DNA of 64,000 bases from Larsenimonas suaedae (GCF_023712105.1 NZ_JAMLJI010000004.1:62001-126000), one strand, 5' to 3'; numbered from the stretch's first letter, positions 26,578 through 36,286 are shown. The notes: generated by a model from the letters alone, not told the origin. Numbers and translations: made by a program.

Positions 26578-26595
26578 GTGACAGCAATATGACAC
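26578..26595 (-). promoter_or_regulatory. Second Pho box upstream of phoB
   Basis: On the minus strand GTGTCAT-ATTG-CTGTCAC, 12 of 14 half-site matches. It begins exactly 33 bases (three 11-base units) from the first box, so both lie on the same face of the helix. Confidence 0.75.
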
Positions 26596-26715
26596 ACGGA
26601 GCCAGGGGCGAGAAGAGGGGCGGTGAGGCGTTCGGGAAGGGGCGTTATTCAGAAGCGGCCGCCTCTCGCGGCGAAACGAGAGACGGCGTGGGGCACGTGT
26701 CGGGCCGGATTGCGC

Positions 26716-27588
26716 TTAGGGCCAGACCGAGAGCGCGATGCCTGCAAACAGCAGCACGCCGCTCCAGTGGTTATTCAAAAAGGCCTTGAAGCAGCCTTCA
26801 CGGGTGCGGGTCCAGGTGAGTTGCTGCTGATAGAGAAAGGTCACCGCGATGCCGACAAGTCCGAGCCAGTAAAACCCGTCAAGCCCGGCGGCAAGGCCGA
26901 GCATGAACAAAAGCCCCAGCACCAGAAGCTGCAACAGGCCGATGATCAGCCGGTCCTGTGCGCCAAACAGTACGGCCGTGGATTTGATGCCGACCTTCAG
27001 GTCGTCGTTGCGATCGACCATGGCGTACTGGGTGTCATAGACCAGGGTCCAGGCGACGTTTGCGAAGAACAGCCACCAGGCAATGGCGGGCACGCTTTCC
27101 TGTACGGCGCCGAACGCCATCGGAATGCCCCAGCCGAACGCCGCCCCGAGGACCGCCTGCGGGAAGTGGGTGTAGCGCTTCATGAAAGGGTAGATTGCCG
27201 CTAGCGCGGCCGCCCCCAGCGACAGCCAGATGGTAAAGGCGTTGGTAAAGCAGACCAGAACGAACGCCAGCACCAACAGCGCGGCGAACAGAATCAGCGC
27301 CTCTCTGGCAGAAATACGCCCGGTGGCAAGCGGCCGGGCACGGGTACGCTCGACATGGCCGTCGAAATTGCGGTCGGCGTAATCGTTGATCACACAGCCG
27401 GCCGCGCGCATGACGTACACCCCGAGAATGAAGATGATCAGCGTGCTGCGCTCGGGCTGGCCGTTTGACGCCAGAAACAGCGCGGCAAGCGTTGGCCACA
27501 TCAAAAGCCAGGTGCCGATGGGGCGGTCGAGCCGCATCAGCTTCAAGAAGTCGGGCAGGCGCTGAAACGGGGGCGGTAAGGACATCAT
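26716..27588 (-). CDS. ubiA: 4-Hydroxybenzoate polyprenyltransferase
   Basis: A 290-aa integral membrane prenyltransferase that joins the polyprenyl chain to 4-hydroxybenzoate in ubiquinone synthesis. Both Asp-rich metal-diphosphate motifs are present: [15 protein letters not shown] near residue 67 and [13 protein letters not shown] near residue 190, with eight or nine predicted helices. Start chosen at the ATG-ATG pair (27588), with AGGGAG about 12 bases before. It follows ubiC, which supplies its substrate. A GC-rich hairpin without T-run lies after its stop (about 26660-26690). Confidence 0.95.
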   Translation of the reverse strand: MMSLPPPFQRLPDFLKLMRLDRPIGTWLLMWPTLAALFLASNGQPERSTLIIFILGVYVMRAAGCVINDYADRNFDGHVERTRARPLATGRISAREALILFAALLVLAFVLVCFTNAFTIWLSLGAAALAAIYPFMKRYTHFPQAVLGAAFGWGIPMAFGAVQESVPAIAWWLFFANVAWTLVYDTQYAMVDRNDDLKVGIKSTAVLFGAQDRLIIGLLQLLVLGLLFMLGLAAGLDGFYWLGLVGIAVTFLYQQQLTWTRTREGCFKAFLNNHWSGVLLFAGIALSVWP

Positions 27589-27667
27589 GACGCGGCGTAA
27601 GCTCCCTTGGGTGGGTAATGATGAACGATGACACTGAAGGTGCATGGCGTCGGGTGAGTCTAACGCA

Positions 27668-28189
27668 TCATCGGCTTGGGGTGGGCAGTCGGCAGGCCGT
27701 GGTCATGGCGGGCAGGAAGAATTCCTGCACCAAAAGCGTGATGTCCGGGTGCTGGAACACGGACCGGCGCCCGGCAATTGCGCCGACCCCCAGCGGGTCG
27801 TATGTGGTGAGTTCGAGCATCGAGCGGTGGGTAGCGCTTTGTCGAAAGAGCCAGTGGCCCAGCGGCGTTCGCCCCATGCGCGCCAGTAGCGCCTCGGCGC
27901 GGGCGGTCGGCAGTGCCAGTGAGCGCGCATAAACCCAGGGCGTGTCGCCGCAGTCGAGCGTGACCTCGCGTACGCGCACATGACGCCGGCAGGCAAGCCC
28001 CAGACGCTGTTGTTCATCCGGATGGGGGCGCTCGAACGCTTCGTTGAGCACCGTGACGCCGAGCGGCGACGGCATGGCGTGCTCGAGCCGCGCGGTCAGC
28101 GAATCCTCGCTTGCAAGCCAGGGGCCCCAGCGGGCATCGAGGGTGGCCGGCCATGGCGTAAGGGCGTGCCAGGGAGAAAAACGGGGCAT
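27668..28189 (-). CDS. ubiC: Chorismate lyase
   Basis: A 173-aa cytoplasmic enzyme that splits chorismate into pyruvate and 4-hydroxybenzoate, the first step of ubiquinone synthesis. The Arg in [19 protein letters not shown] and the C-terminal [20 protein letters not shown] match the family. It lies 79 bases before ubiA on the same strand. Confidence 0.92.
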   Translation of the reverse strand: MPRFSPWHALTPWPATLDARWGPWLASEDSLTARLEHAMPSPLGVTVLNEAFERPHPDEQQRLGLACRRHVRVREVTLDCGDTPWVYARSLALPTARAEALLARMGRTPLGHWLFRQSATHRSMLELTTYDPLGVGAIAGRRSVFQHPDITLLVQEFFLPAMTTACRLPTPSR

Positions 28190-28399
28190 CGGGTCTGCTC
28201 ACGGTGAACGAGGTGCGGTATGACGCGGTGAGTATAGAGCTTGAGCCCCGTCTTCCCAATGGGTAGCCTCTGGGGCCGCCCTGACGCTTGCCATCTCGGC
28301 GCCTAAATTGCGTTACGCTAAGGTTGCGCTGGCGGTGTCGGGGCAGAGGTTGCTAGGCTAGAGCGTGCTCGTCACGCGGCCAACGCCTTTGTAGGTCGT

Positions 28400-28420
28400 G
28401 CCCGGGTAAGCAAACCGGGC
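28400..28420 (+). other. Small hairpin in the leader of the HU gene
   Basis: GCCCGG (28400-28405) and CCGGGC (28415-28420) can pair around a 9-base loop, 66 bases before the HU start. It may lie in the 5' leader. The surrounding stretch 28190-28485 has no gene, and I could not assign promoter hexamers with confidence. Confidence 0.3.
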
Positions 28421-28485
28421 GGTCAAGAGAAAACAACAGTGCACGCGGCATCGACTGCCATGTATCGCACGACTTAGGAGACATT

Positions 28486-28758
28486 ATGCGTAAGCCCGAA
28501 CTTGCTGCAGCAATCGCGGAACAAGCCGACCTGTCCAAGGACAAGGCCGGTCAAGTGCTCAATGTGATTCTCGATGAGATCACGGGCCAGGTTGCTAAAG
28601 GTGAAGATGTCACGCTGATCGGCTTTGGGTCGTTCACTGTGCGCGAGCGTGCAGCGCGCACCGGCAAAAACCCTCAGACGGGCCAGGCGCTCGAGATTCC
28701 GGCCAGCAAGACCGTGGCGTTCAAGCCCGGCAAGAAGCTCAAGGACGCAGTTCAGTAA
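28486..28758 (+). CDS. HU-family DNA-binding protein
   Basis: A 90-aa histone-like protein of the nucleoid that bends and compacts DNA. The arm and signature GFGSFTVRERAARTGKNPQT and the C-terminal FKPGKKLKDAV are typical of HU (HupA/HupB type); IHF is less likely because the usual IHF-specific residues are absent. AGGAG precedes the ATG and a strong terminator follows, so it is a single-gene transcript. Confidence 0.95.
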   Translation: MRKPELAAAIAEQADLSKDKAGQVLNVILDEITGQVAKGEDVTLIGFGSFTVRERAARTGKNPQTGQALEIPASKTVAFKPGKKLKDAVQ

Positions 28759-28769
28759 GTACGCTATCG

Positions 28770-28794
28770 ATGCCGGCATTCGCCGGCATTTTTT
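28770..28794 (+). terminator. Rho-independent terminator after the HU gene
   Basis: ATGCCGGC-ATTC-GCCGGCAT, an 8-base perfect stem with a 4-base loop, followed by a run of T, 11 bases after the stop. Confidence 0.93.
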
Positions 28795-28867
28795 ATAGCG
28801 CTGTGGCACTGGGCGTACGCGCCTGTTTGGCCTAGGCTTTAGAGGGTGTCGGCCTGGGAGAACGCCA

Positions 28868-29233
28868 ATGAAATACCGATTCGTACTGTGGTTTTTAGGG
28901 CAACTTTTAAAGCGTGCGCATCGGCGCTCACCGGAGTTTCGCGACAACCTCGAAAAAAAGGGGCCGTTCAGCTTCGGCATCGGCCTTGACGACGATCCAG
29001 ACGTTGGACGCCATTACACGCTTGCACCCAAAGGGGTCGATAGCGGCGAGGGCGTGCCGGTCACGACCGACCTCGAGCTTCGTTTTCAAGACACCACCAC
29101 CGCCGTTTCCTTTCTCAAGCGCCCCAGCGCCCGCCACTTCCGAACGCTTTTGATGGCGCACCGCCTGCGTTTGGTGGGCAGCGTGCGCGATCTCGAACGG
29201 CTTCAAGCGCTTTTGAAGCACGTGCGCAAGTGA
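28868..29233 (+). CDS. Conserved small protein of unknown function
   Basis: A 121-aa protein I do not recognise. The ATG follows GGGAGAACGCC. The first 20 residues are hydrophobic and basic (MKYRFVLWFLGQLLKRAHRR) and could be an amphipathic membrane anchor. The rest is a compact alpha/beta-type domain with PVTTDLELRFQDTTTAVSFL and a helical end. The single-domain size and layout recall SCP2-like lipid-binding proteins, but this is only a guess. It stands alone, convergent with recG. Confidence 0.65.
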   Translation: MKYRFVLWFLGQLLKRAHRRSPEFRDNLEKKGPFSFGIGLDDDPDVGRHYTLAPKGVDSGEGVPVTTDLELRFQDTTTAVSFLKRPSARHFRTLLMAHRLRLVGSVRDLERLQALLKHVRK

Positions 29234-29251
29234 GCGTGGCCCTCGACGGGG

Positions 29252-31342
29252 CTAGACCTGCCCGTAGCGGTCAGCGCCGCGACCGACCCAGCGGTTGATC
29301 AGCGCGCTCTGGCGCGCATCATCCTGCTCGAGCGCCTCGGCGCAGGCTCGAACGGTTGGAAGCAACCCCTTGTCTCGCGTCAGATCGGCCACTTTTAGAT
29401 CAACAAGCCCGGTTTGGCGTGTGCCCAGCACCTCGCCAGGGCCGCGCAGCGCCAGATCCTGTTCGGCGATCTTGAAGCCGTCGTTGGTGTCGCGCATGAC
29501 GCCAAGCCGCGCCTTGCCCTGATTCGACAGCGGCGGATGATAGAGCAGTACGCAAAAACTCTGGGTCGAGCCGCGCCCGACGCGTCCACGCAGCTGGTGG
29601 AGCTGGGCAAGCCCGAGTCGTTCGGGGTTTTCGATGATCATTAGGCTTGCGTTGGGAACATCAACACCGACCTCGATGACGGTGGTTGCCACCAATAGAT
29701 CCAGCTCCCCGGCCTTGAACGCCTGCATCACAGTGGCTTTTTCAGCCGCCTTCATCCGCCCATGAACCAGGCCGATGGTCAGGTCCGGCAGTGCGTCCTG
29801 AAGTCGGATGTGGGTGCTTTGCGCCGCCTCCGACTGAAGCGCGTCGGAGTCCTCGATAAGCGTGCAGACCCAGTAAGCCTGACGCCCCTCGAGGCAGGCT
29901 TCACGAATACGCTCGATGACCTCGTCGCGGCGCTCATTGGGCATCGCGACGGTGCGCACCGGCGTTCGCCCGGGCGGCAATTCATCAATGACCGACACAT
30001 CAAGGTCGGCGTAGGCGCTCATGGCAAGCGTTCGCGGGATCGGGGTGGCGGTCATGATCAACTGATGCGGCGTTACGCCCTCGGCCTCGCCTTTCTCGCG
30101 CAGGGCAAGGCGCTGATGGACCCCGAAGCGGTGCTGCTCGTCGATGACGGCAAGGCCCAGCCGTTTGAACTGAACGTCGTCCTGAAACAGCGCATGGGTG
30201 CCCACCGCGATCTGAACGCGGCCATTGGCAAAGCCTTCCTTGACGTCAAGACGCGCCTTGCCCTTGAGCTTGCCGGCAAGCCAGCCGACCTCCAGCCCAA
30301 GCGGCGTCAGCCAGTTTGAGAGCGTTTGGTAGTGCTGTTCGGCGAGCAGTTCGGTCGGCGCCATCAGCGCGGCCTGATAGCCGTTGGCCACGGCGCTGAG
30401 CATCGCCATGGCGGCCACCACGGTCTTGCCCGAGCCCACATCCCCCTGAACGAGCCGAAGCATTGGCGCGCCATGGGCAAGATCCTGATGGATTTCGTTG
30501 AGCACGCGCTGCTGCGCGCCAGTGAGTGCGAAGGGAAGGCCCGCGAGAAAGCGCGCCTCGAGTCCGGCACCGGAGTGCAGGCGCGGGGCGCTGTCGCGCT
30601 GAATGCGCTGCCGGATCTGACGCAGGCTCAGCTGGTGAGCCAGCATTTCCTCCAGCGCCAGCCGCGATACCATCGGGTGGGTGCCGTCGATCAGCTGATC
30701 GAGCGAGACCTCGGGCGGAGGGCGATGAATCAGTGCCAGGGCGTCATGGAGCGTCGGCAGCGAAAACCGCGCGCGCAGAGCATCGCCGAGCAGTTCAGGC
30801 AGCGTGTCTGGGTCGTGCTCGAACGCCTCCAGCGCCTGCTGCATCAGGGCGCGCAGCTTGGTCTGCGGCAACCCTTCGGTGGTCGGGTAGATCGGCGTCA
30901 GGGTCTCCTCGACCGGCGCTGCCGCGTTCGAGGTCAGCACCCGGTACTCCGGATGATAGAACTCGAGGCCGGTACTGCCCGCACGGGCCTCGCCGAAGCA
31001 GCGCACATGCGTGCCCCGCTCGAACTGCTTGAGCTGAGCCTGACTGAAATGGAAAAACCGCAACGATACGATGCCGGTCGGGTCTTTCAGGCGGACCAGA
31101 AGGCTCTGTCGCCGACCCTTGACCAGCTCCGAGGCCGTGACCGTGCCTTCAATCACCGCTTCGCGGCCACTGGTCAGGTGTGCAATGGCGGTAACCTGGG
31201 TGCGGTCCTGATAGCGGTGCGGCAGATGAAACAGAAAGTCGGAAACGGTTTCGATGCCAAGACGCGCCAGTTTCTCGGTCAAGGCCGGCCCGACGCCCTT
31301 CAGACTGGACGCGGGCTGTGCAAGCGTCGCCCGATCCGTCAT
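29252..31342 (-). CDS. recG: ATP-dependent DNA helicase RecG
   Basis: A 696-aa helicase that remodels stalled forks and branched recombination intermediates. The N-terminal wedge/OB domain (about 1-250) is followed by Walker A GDVGSGKTVVAAMAML (about 300), DEQHRFG in place of DEAD, TATPIPRTLAMSAYADLDVS, and the C-terminal helicase half with QLRGRVGRG. It begins inside the oxyR stop (4-base overlap), so the two are co-translated, as in pseudomonads. Confidence 0.97.
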   Translation of the reverse strand: MTDRATLAQPASSLKGVGPALTEKLARLGIETVSDFLFHLPHRYQDRTQVTAIAHLTSGREAVIEGTVTASELVKGRRQSLLVRLKDPTGIVSLRFFHFSQAQLKQFERGTHVRCFGEARAGSTGLEFYHPEYRVLTSNAAAPVEETLTPIYPTTEGLPQTKLRALMQQALEAFEHDPDTLPELLGDALRARFSLPTLHDALALIHRPPPEVSLDQLIDGTHPMVSRLALEEMLAHQLSLRQIRQRIQRDSAPRLHSGAGLEARFLAGLPFALTGAQQRVLNEIHQDLAHGAPMLRLVQGDVGSGKTVVAAMAMLSAVANGYQAALMAPTELLAEQHYQTLSNWLTPLGLEVGWLAGKLKGKARLDVKEGFANGRVQIAVGTHALFQDDVQFKRLGLAVIDEQHRFGVHQRLALREKGEAEGVTPHQLIMTATPIPRTLAMSAYADLDVSVIDELPPGRTPVRTVAMPNERRDEVIERIREACLEGRQAYWVCTLIEDSDALQSEAAQSTHIRLQDALPDLTIGLVHGRMKAAEKATVMQAFKAGELDLLVATTVIEVGVDVPNASLMIIENPERLGLAQLHQLRGRVGRGSTQSFCVLLYHPPLSNQGKARLGVMRDTNDGFKIAEQDLALRGPGEVLGTRQTGLVDLKVADLTRDKGLLPTVRACAEALEQDDARQSALINRWVGRGADRYGQV

Positions 31343-32262
31343 GCAGTCTCGGTGCCGTTAGCGGCCTGGCACTGCTTGATGGCGTTGGTCAATGCATCGA
31401 TGGCCTTGGGTCGGGGGAAGCTTGCCCGCCAGGCCACCGCCACGCGTCGGCTCGGCGCCGGTTCACTGAACGGGCGACTGTCGAGCATGCCGCTCTCGTA
31501 GTGGCTGGTACCGGTGGCGGAGTTCGGCAGGATGGTAATGCCAAGGCCCGAGGCGACCATGTGGCGAATGGTTTCAAGAGACCCGCCCTCGGCGATCAGC
31601 GTATTGGTGGGGCTATTGAGCTGGGCGTTGAGCGCCGGACAGGTCTCGAGGATCTGATCCCTGAAACAGTGCCCCTCGCCCAGCAGCAGCAGTCGCTCTT
31701 CAAGCAGCCATTCCTTGTCGATGGTGTCGTGTTTCAACCAGGCGTGGTCGGCGGGCAGCAGAACCTCGAAGGCCTCTTCATAGATGACCTTGGTCAGCAC
31801 ATCGGGCTCGTTGAACGGCAGAGCCACCACGATGACGTCGAGTTCGCCACTTCGAAGCTTGCGTCGAAGCTCCCCTGTGAAATTCTCTTCGATATAAAGC
31901 GGCATCTTTGGCGCCAGTTTTGAAAGCGCCGGCACCAGATGGGGAAACAGATAGGGGCCAATGGTGTAGATCGCGCCGACTCGCAAAGGGCTTGAGAGCT
32001 GATCCTTGCCTTCCGAGGCGAGTTCCTTGATCACGCTTGCCTGTTCCAGTACACGCTGAGCCTGCTGGATGATTTTCTCGCCGAGCGGCGTCACCTGCAC
32101 GGTGGATTTGCTGCGCTCGAACAAGGCAACTCCAAGCTCTTCCTCGAGCTTCTTGACCGCCACGGACAGAGTGGGTTGGGAGACAAAACAGTGCTCTGCC
32201 GCTCGGCCGAAGTGCCGTTCCTGCGCCAAGGTTACGATGTAGCGAAGTTCTGTTAGAGTCAT
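31339..32262 (-). CDS. oxyR: Hydrogen peroxide-sensing regulator OxyR
   Basis: A 307-aa LysR-type regulator. The N-terminal helix-turn-helix (FGRAAEHCFVSQPTLSVAVK) is typical, and the redox pair is exactly Cys199 and Cys208 (GEGHCFRDQILETCP), the same numbers as in E. coli OxyR. Peroxide should form the disulfide that activates catalase and peroxidase genes. It is transcribed divergently from the 32371 gene and overlaps recG. Confidence 0.96.
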   Translation of the reverse strand: MTLTELRYIVTLAQERHFGRAAEHCFVSQPTLSVAVKKLEEELGVALFERSKSTVQVTPLGEKIIQQAQRVLEQASVIKELASEGKDQLSSPLRVGAIYTIGPYLFPHLVPALSKLAPKMPLYIEENFTGELRRKLRSGELDVIVVALPFNEPDVLTKVIYEEAFEVLLPADHAWLKHDTIDKEWLLEERLLLLGEGHCFRDQILETCPALNAQLNSPTNTLIAEGGSLETIRHMVASGLGITILPNSATGTSHYESGMLDSRPFSEPAPSRRVAVAWRASFPRPKAIDALTNAIKQCQAANGTETA

Positions 32263-32370
32263 GTGCTGGCCTTAAAAGAGTGCCTGAATGCAGGGATGGC
32301 AGTTCAGGTGATGGTCAGTGCGACCTAACACCATGATATCCGTACAGTTGTAACAGGGAGTAGTGAAAAG

Positions 32371-33240
32371 GTGAATATAACAACGCTTATTCTGGGCTGT
32401 GGCGATGTCGGGACGCGGGTCGGCAAGGCGCTGATCGAGCGTGGTCATCGCGTTATCGGGGGGCGCCGTTCAGCGCAGGCCCTCGAGGGCACCGGTATCG
32501 AGCCCCTGGCACTGGATATTAATGATAGTTCAGCGCTATCGAATTTGCCGGATGCGGATATCGTACTTTATATCCTGAGCGCCGACCGTTTCGAAGAGAG
32601 CGCGTACGAGGCGGCCTACCACGATGGACTGGATCATGTGCTGAGCGAGTTCGAAGCGCGCAAGCACACGCCCAAGCATGTTTTCTTTGCCTCATCCACG
32701 TCGGTGTACGGGCAAAGCGAGGGTGAAACCGTCAATGAAGACAGCCCCATCGAACCGACAGGCTTTGCCGGCAAGTGGCTTCATCGCGCCGAACAGCGGC
32801 TGCAGACCAGCCCGCTGCCCGGTACGACCGTGCGGTTTTCAGGCATCTATGGCCCGGGCCGTGAGCGGTTGATCAATCAGGTGCGTGAAGGGCGTATCGC
32901 GCCGAAGTCGCCGGCCATGTACTCCAATCGCATCCATCGGGACGACTGCGCGGGCGTGCTGACGTTTCTGATCGAAAAGACGCTTGAGGGCGAAACGCTC
33001 GAGCCGGTCTATCTGGCAAGCGACAAGGAAGCGGCGCCGATTCATGACGTGATGCTGTGGCTTGGCAAGGCCATGGGCGTCGAGTCCCACGACATCATTC
33101 AATCGCCGCTCAGGCGCCGTGCCAGCAAGCGCTGCGACAGTGCGCTCCTTCAGACCACCGGGTACGAGTTCATCTACCCGACCTTCCGTGAAGGCTACCG
33201 CGAGGTACTGAAAGCCGCGGGACTGCCCTGCACGCAGTGA
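32371..33240 (+). CDS. NAD(P)-dependent epimerase/dehydratase family protein (YeeZ-like)
   Basis: A 289-aa Rossmann-fold protein of the extended SDR type: nucleotide site TLILGCGDVGTRVGKAL at residues 5-21, SSTSVYG near 107 and VRFSGIYGPGR near 153. The usual YxxxK catalytic pair is not evident (the segment reads FAGKWLHRAE), as in YeeZ-like members whose substrate is unknown. GTG start with GGGAG about 13 bases before. Divergent from oxyR. Confidence 0.8.
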   Translation: MNITTLILGCGDVGTRVGKALIERGHRVIGGRRSAQALEGTGIEPLALDINDSSALSNLPDADIVLYILSADRFEESAYEAAYHDGLDHVLSEFEARKHTPKHVFFASSTSVYGQSEGETVNEDSPIEPTGFAGKWLHRAEQRLQTSPLPGTTVRFSGIYGPGRERLINQVREGRIAPKSPAMYSNRIHRDDCAGVLTFLIEKTLEGETLEPVYLASDKEAAPIHDVMLWLGKAMGVESHDIIQSPLRRRASKRCDSALLQTTGYEFIYPTFREGYREVLKAAGLPCTQ

Positions 33241-33257
33241 GCGGCCACCGCCGACAC

Positions 33258-33289
33258 AAAAAAAGCGCGTCCTGGACGCGCTTTTTTTT
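33258..33289. terminator. Bidirectional Rho-independent terminator
   Basis: GCGCGTCC (33265-33272) pairs with GGACGCGC (33274-33281), flanked by seven A on the left and eight T on the right. It can end the 32371 gene on the plus strand and ridA on the minus strand. Confidence 0.93.
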
Positions 33290-33331
33290 AGGGCCATCAA
33301 CCGCGCTTTAGCGGTCGACGCGTCGGCGAGT

Positions 33332-33721
33332 TCAGTCGCCGATGACCATGACGCCTTCGGCTTCGACCTGGCTGCCCTTGGGCAGCGCACGCACACCGAT
33401 GGCTGCACGCGCCGGGTACGGCTCTGAAAAGTACTCTTGCATGATCGCGTTGACCTTGGCGAAGTTATCCAGATCGGTGAGGTACAGGTTGAGCTTGACG
33501 ATGTCGCTCAGCGAGCCTGCGGCCTCTTCGCACACGGCGGACAAATTCTTGAAGACCTGATGCGTCTGGGCTTCGATGTCGCCGCCGACGAGCTCCATGG
33601 TTTGCGGGTCGAGCGGAATCTGACCGGACAGGTACACCGTGTTGCCGGCCTTGATGGCCTGGGAATAGGGGCCGATGGCGGCCGGTGCGCTTTCTGTCTT
33701 GATTGCAGCCTTGTTGCTCAT
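33332..33721 (-). CDS. ridA: RidA-family imine/enamine deaminase
   Basis: A 129-aa YjgF/RidA protein that hydrolyses reactive 2-aminoacrylate formed by PLP enzymes. It has [20 protein letters not shown], the Arg in [15 protein letters not shown] and a C-terminal VEAEGVMV. Start at [10 protein letters not shown] with a GGAG ribosome site. It lies downstream of spoT, a conserved arrangement in gammaproteobacteria, separated by a repeat-bearing gap. Confidence 0.92.
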   Translation of the reverse strand: MSNKAAIKTESAPAAIGPYSQAIKAGNTVYLSGQIPLDPQTMELVGGDIEAQTHQVFKNLSAVCEEAAGSLSDIVKLNLYLTDLDNFAKVNAIMQEYFSEPYPARAAIGVRALPKGSQVEAEGVMVIGD

Positions 33722-33817
33722 GAATGCGTCTCCAGTTGGGTTATTGTCGAATCGATGCATTCGGAAAGCGGGTCGCGCTCAGGCGCCGCTGTCCGTGGTT
33801 GGTCTTGTTGTTGTACA

Positions 33818-33859
33818 CCGGCTGTTGTAAGCCGGCTGTTGTAAGCTGACTGTCGTAAA
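33818..33859. repeat. 14-base tandem repeat between spoT and ridA
   Basis: CCGGCTGTTGTAAG occurs twice in tandem (33818-33831, 33832-33845) followed by a diverged third copy CTGACTGTCGTAAA. A GC hairpin GCGCGC-GACG-GCGCGC (33861-33876) next to it could be a weak spoT terminator. Confidence 0.7.
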
Positions 33860-33877
33860 CGCGCGCGACGGCGCGCC

Positions 33878-36004
33878 TTAATTGGTCAAACGCACCACTT
33901 TGCTGACATGGGGCAGATGGCGGATGCGTTTGATGATTCGTGCAAGCTGTACCCGGCTTTGAACCGAAATCACGAGATTGACGATCGAGAGCTTGGCGTC
34001 GCGCTCCTCGATGCCGATCCGCTCGACATTGGCGTCGCCGTCGTTGATCAGACTCGCCAGCTGCGCGATCAACCCGCGCTGCGTTTCGATCTCGAGCCGC
34101 AACGCGACCGGGAAATCCTGCTCGATGGTATCGGCCCACACCAGCGGGAAGCACTTCTCGGGATCGCTTCGAAGATCGCCCAGGTTCTTGCAGTCATGGC
34201 GGTGAACCACGATCCCCTTGCCGGTGCTGACGTGGCCAATGATCGGGTCACCCGGCAGCGGGTAGCAGCAGCGGGCAAAACTGATCGCGGTGTTGGCGTC
34301 GCTTCCAATCACGATCGGGGCGTTGGCGCTGTCAAACGAGGTATCGTCGTTGGCCGCGCCGCCGTGGGCAAGCGTGCGCGCCACCGGGTAGGCCATGCGG
34401 TTGCCAAGGCCGATGCTGTCGAGCAGGTCGTCGAGGGAGGCGAGCTGATTGGCGCTCAAATAATGGTCGATGCGCGCGGAATCGAGCGTGTCGAGTTTGG
34501 CATTGAAGCCCTGAAGCGCCTTGTTGAGCAGGCGCTGGCCGAGTGCGACCGAGTCTCGCCGCTTTTGATGCTTCAAGTGGTGGCGCACGGCCGAACGGGC
34601 CTTGGCCGTTACCACGAACGACAGCCAGGCTGAATTGGGGCGCGCGCCGGGGGCGGTGATGATCTCGACCGTCTGACCGCTTTGCAGCACGGTGGACAGC
34701 GGCGCCAGGTAGCGATCGATGCGACAGGCGATGCAGCTGTTGCCGATGTCGGTGTGAACGCTGTAGGCGAAATCGACCGCAGTGGCACCGCGCGGCAGTT
34801 CGGTAATGTCGCCCTTGGGCGTGAAGATGTAGATGTCGTCCGGGAACAGGTCGTTTTTGACGTGTTCGATGAATTCCAGCGGGTTGCCTGCCCGGCGCTG
34901 CATCTCAAGCAGCCCCTTGATCCACTCGCGCGCGCGCGCGTGGCTTCCGACCGCGATCGGACGATCGGTCTGGCCGGCCTTGTAAAGCCAGTGCGCCGCG
35001 ATGCCGTTGTTGGCCATCGCCTCCATTTCACGGGTCCGGATCTGAACTTCGATCGGAATCCCGTTCATGCCGAACAGCGTCGTATGAAGACTCTGATAGC
35101 CATTGGCTTTCGGAATGGCGATGTAGTCCTTGAAGCGGCCGGGCACGGGCTTGTAGAGGTTGTGCACGGCGCCGAGGATGCGGTAGCAGGTGTCGACCTG
35201 ATCGGTGATGATGCGAAAGCCGAACACGTCCATCAGTTCGTTGAAGGACTTGTGCTGGTCGCGCATCTTGGTATAGATCGACAGCAGGTGCTTCTGGCGG
35301 CCGATGACGGTACCGGTCATGCCTTCCTGATCCAGACACTGCTGAAGCGTGCCCTGAATCTCGCGCATCATGCTGCGGCGGTGGCCACGGGCCTTGGTGA
35401 CCGCACGCTGGATGCGCTCCGAGCGCATGGGGTAGATGGCCTGGAATGACAGATCTTCGAGTTCAACGCGGATGGTGTTGATGCCGAGACGGCTGGCAAT
35501 GCGGGCGTAGATCTCAAGCGTTTCGCGAGCGATCCGGCGCTTCTTGTCGGGCCTGAGTGCCCCGAGGGTGCGCATGTTGTGCAGGCGGTCGGCAAGCTTG
35601 ACGATGATGACGCGAATGTCGCGTGACATCGCAAGCACCATCTTCTGGAAGTTTTCCGCCTGCGCGACCGCCTTGTCCTCGAACGTGATCTGGGTCAGCT
35701 TCGAGACGCCATCGACGAGTTCGGTCACTTCTTCCCCGAACTCGCGGGCGAGTGCCGTCTTGGGCACACCGGTATCTTCGATGACGTCATGCAGCATGGC
35801 GGCCATCAGGCTCTGATAGTCCATGTGCATGTTGGCCAGAATGTTCGCCACCGCTAACGGGTGTGTGACGTACGGCTCGCCCGAGCGGCGGCGCTGGCCA
35901 TCGTGGGCCTGTTCGGCGTAGTAGAAGGCGCGTTTGACCTGGCGAATTTCTTCCTGAGGCAGATAGCCGTCCAGTCGGTCCGCCAGATCATCGATAGTGA
36001 ACAT
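33878..36004 (-). CDS. spoT: Bifunctional (p)ppGpp synthetase/hydrolase SpoT
   Basis: A 708-aa stringent-response enzyme. The HD hydrolase domain (AAMLHDVIEDTGV, about residue 70) is intact; the synthetase domain has GRFKDYIAIPKANGYQSLHT, whose RFKD motif is that of bifunctional enzymes. TGS (IFTPKGDITELPRGATAVDF) and C-terminal ACT domains follow. It makes and removes (p)ppGpp in response to carbon, fatty-acid and other stresses. It stands in the conserved order gmk, rpoZ, spoT. Confidence 0.97.
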   Translation of the reverse strand: MFTIDDLADRLDGYLPQEEIRQVKRAFYYAEQAHDGQRRRSGEPYVTHPLAVANILANMHMDYQSLMAAMLHDVIEDTGVPKTALAREFGEEVTELVDGVSKLTQITFEDKAVAQAENFQKMVLAMSRDIRVIIVKLADRLHNMRTLGALRPDKKRRIARETLEIYARIASRLGINTIRVELEDLSFQAIYPMRSERIQRAVTKARGHRRSMMREIQGTLQQCLDQEGMTGTVIGRQKHLLSIYTKMRDQHKSFNELMDVFGFRIITDQVDTCYRILGAVHNLYKPVPGRFKDYIAIPKANGYQSLHTTLFGMNGIPIEVQIRTREMEAMANNGIAAHWLYKAGQTDRPIAVGSHARAREWIKGLLEMQRRAGNPLEFIEHVKNDLFPDDIYIFTPKGDITELPRGATAVDFAYSVHTDIGNSCIACRIDRYLAPLSTVLQSGQTVEIITAPGARPNSAWLSFVVTAKARSAVRHHLKHQKRRDSVALGQRLLNKALQGFNAKLDTLDSARIDHYLSANQLASLDDLLDSIGLGNRMAYPVARTLAHGGAANDDTSFDSANAPIVIGSDANTAISFARCCYPLPGDPIIGHVSTGKGIVVHRHDCKNLGDLRSDPEKCFPLVWADTIEQDFPVALRLEIETQRGLIAQLASLINDGDANVERIGIEERDAKLSIVNLVISVQSRVQLARIIKRIRHLPHVSKVVRLTN

Positions 36005-36034
36005 AAGTCGCCTTTCTGACCGTTGGCCCGTTGA

Positions 36035-36286
36035 TCAGACGTCTTGGGGCTGTTGCGGACGCGGGCGAGGGGCCGGCGCTTCGGTCGGCTCGTCGAGTAC
36101 GCTCGGCCCGACTTTCTGAGCGGCGATTTCGCGCAGTGCCATGACGGTGGGCTTGTCGTTTTCCCAGTCCAGTTCGCTGTTGCGGCTACCACGAGCGAGC
36201 TGACGCGCGCGCTTGGTGGCGACCATCACCAGTTGGAAACGGTTATCAACGTAGTCGAGGCAATCTTCGACGGTAACTCGTGCCAT
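36035..36286 (-). CDS. rpoZ: RNA polymerase omega subunit
   Basis: An 83-aa subunit that helps assemble RNA polymerase and in E. coli contributes to a ppGpp site. [20 protein letters not shown] and [11 protein letters not shown] are the family signature; the C-terminal 20 residues are Pro/Arg-rich. It lies 30 bases before spoT. Confidence 0.95.
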   Translation of the reverse strand: MARVTVEDCLDYVDNRFQLVMVATKRARQLARGSRNSELDWENDKPTVMALREIAAQKVGPSVLDEPTEAPAPRPRPQQPQDV

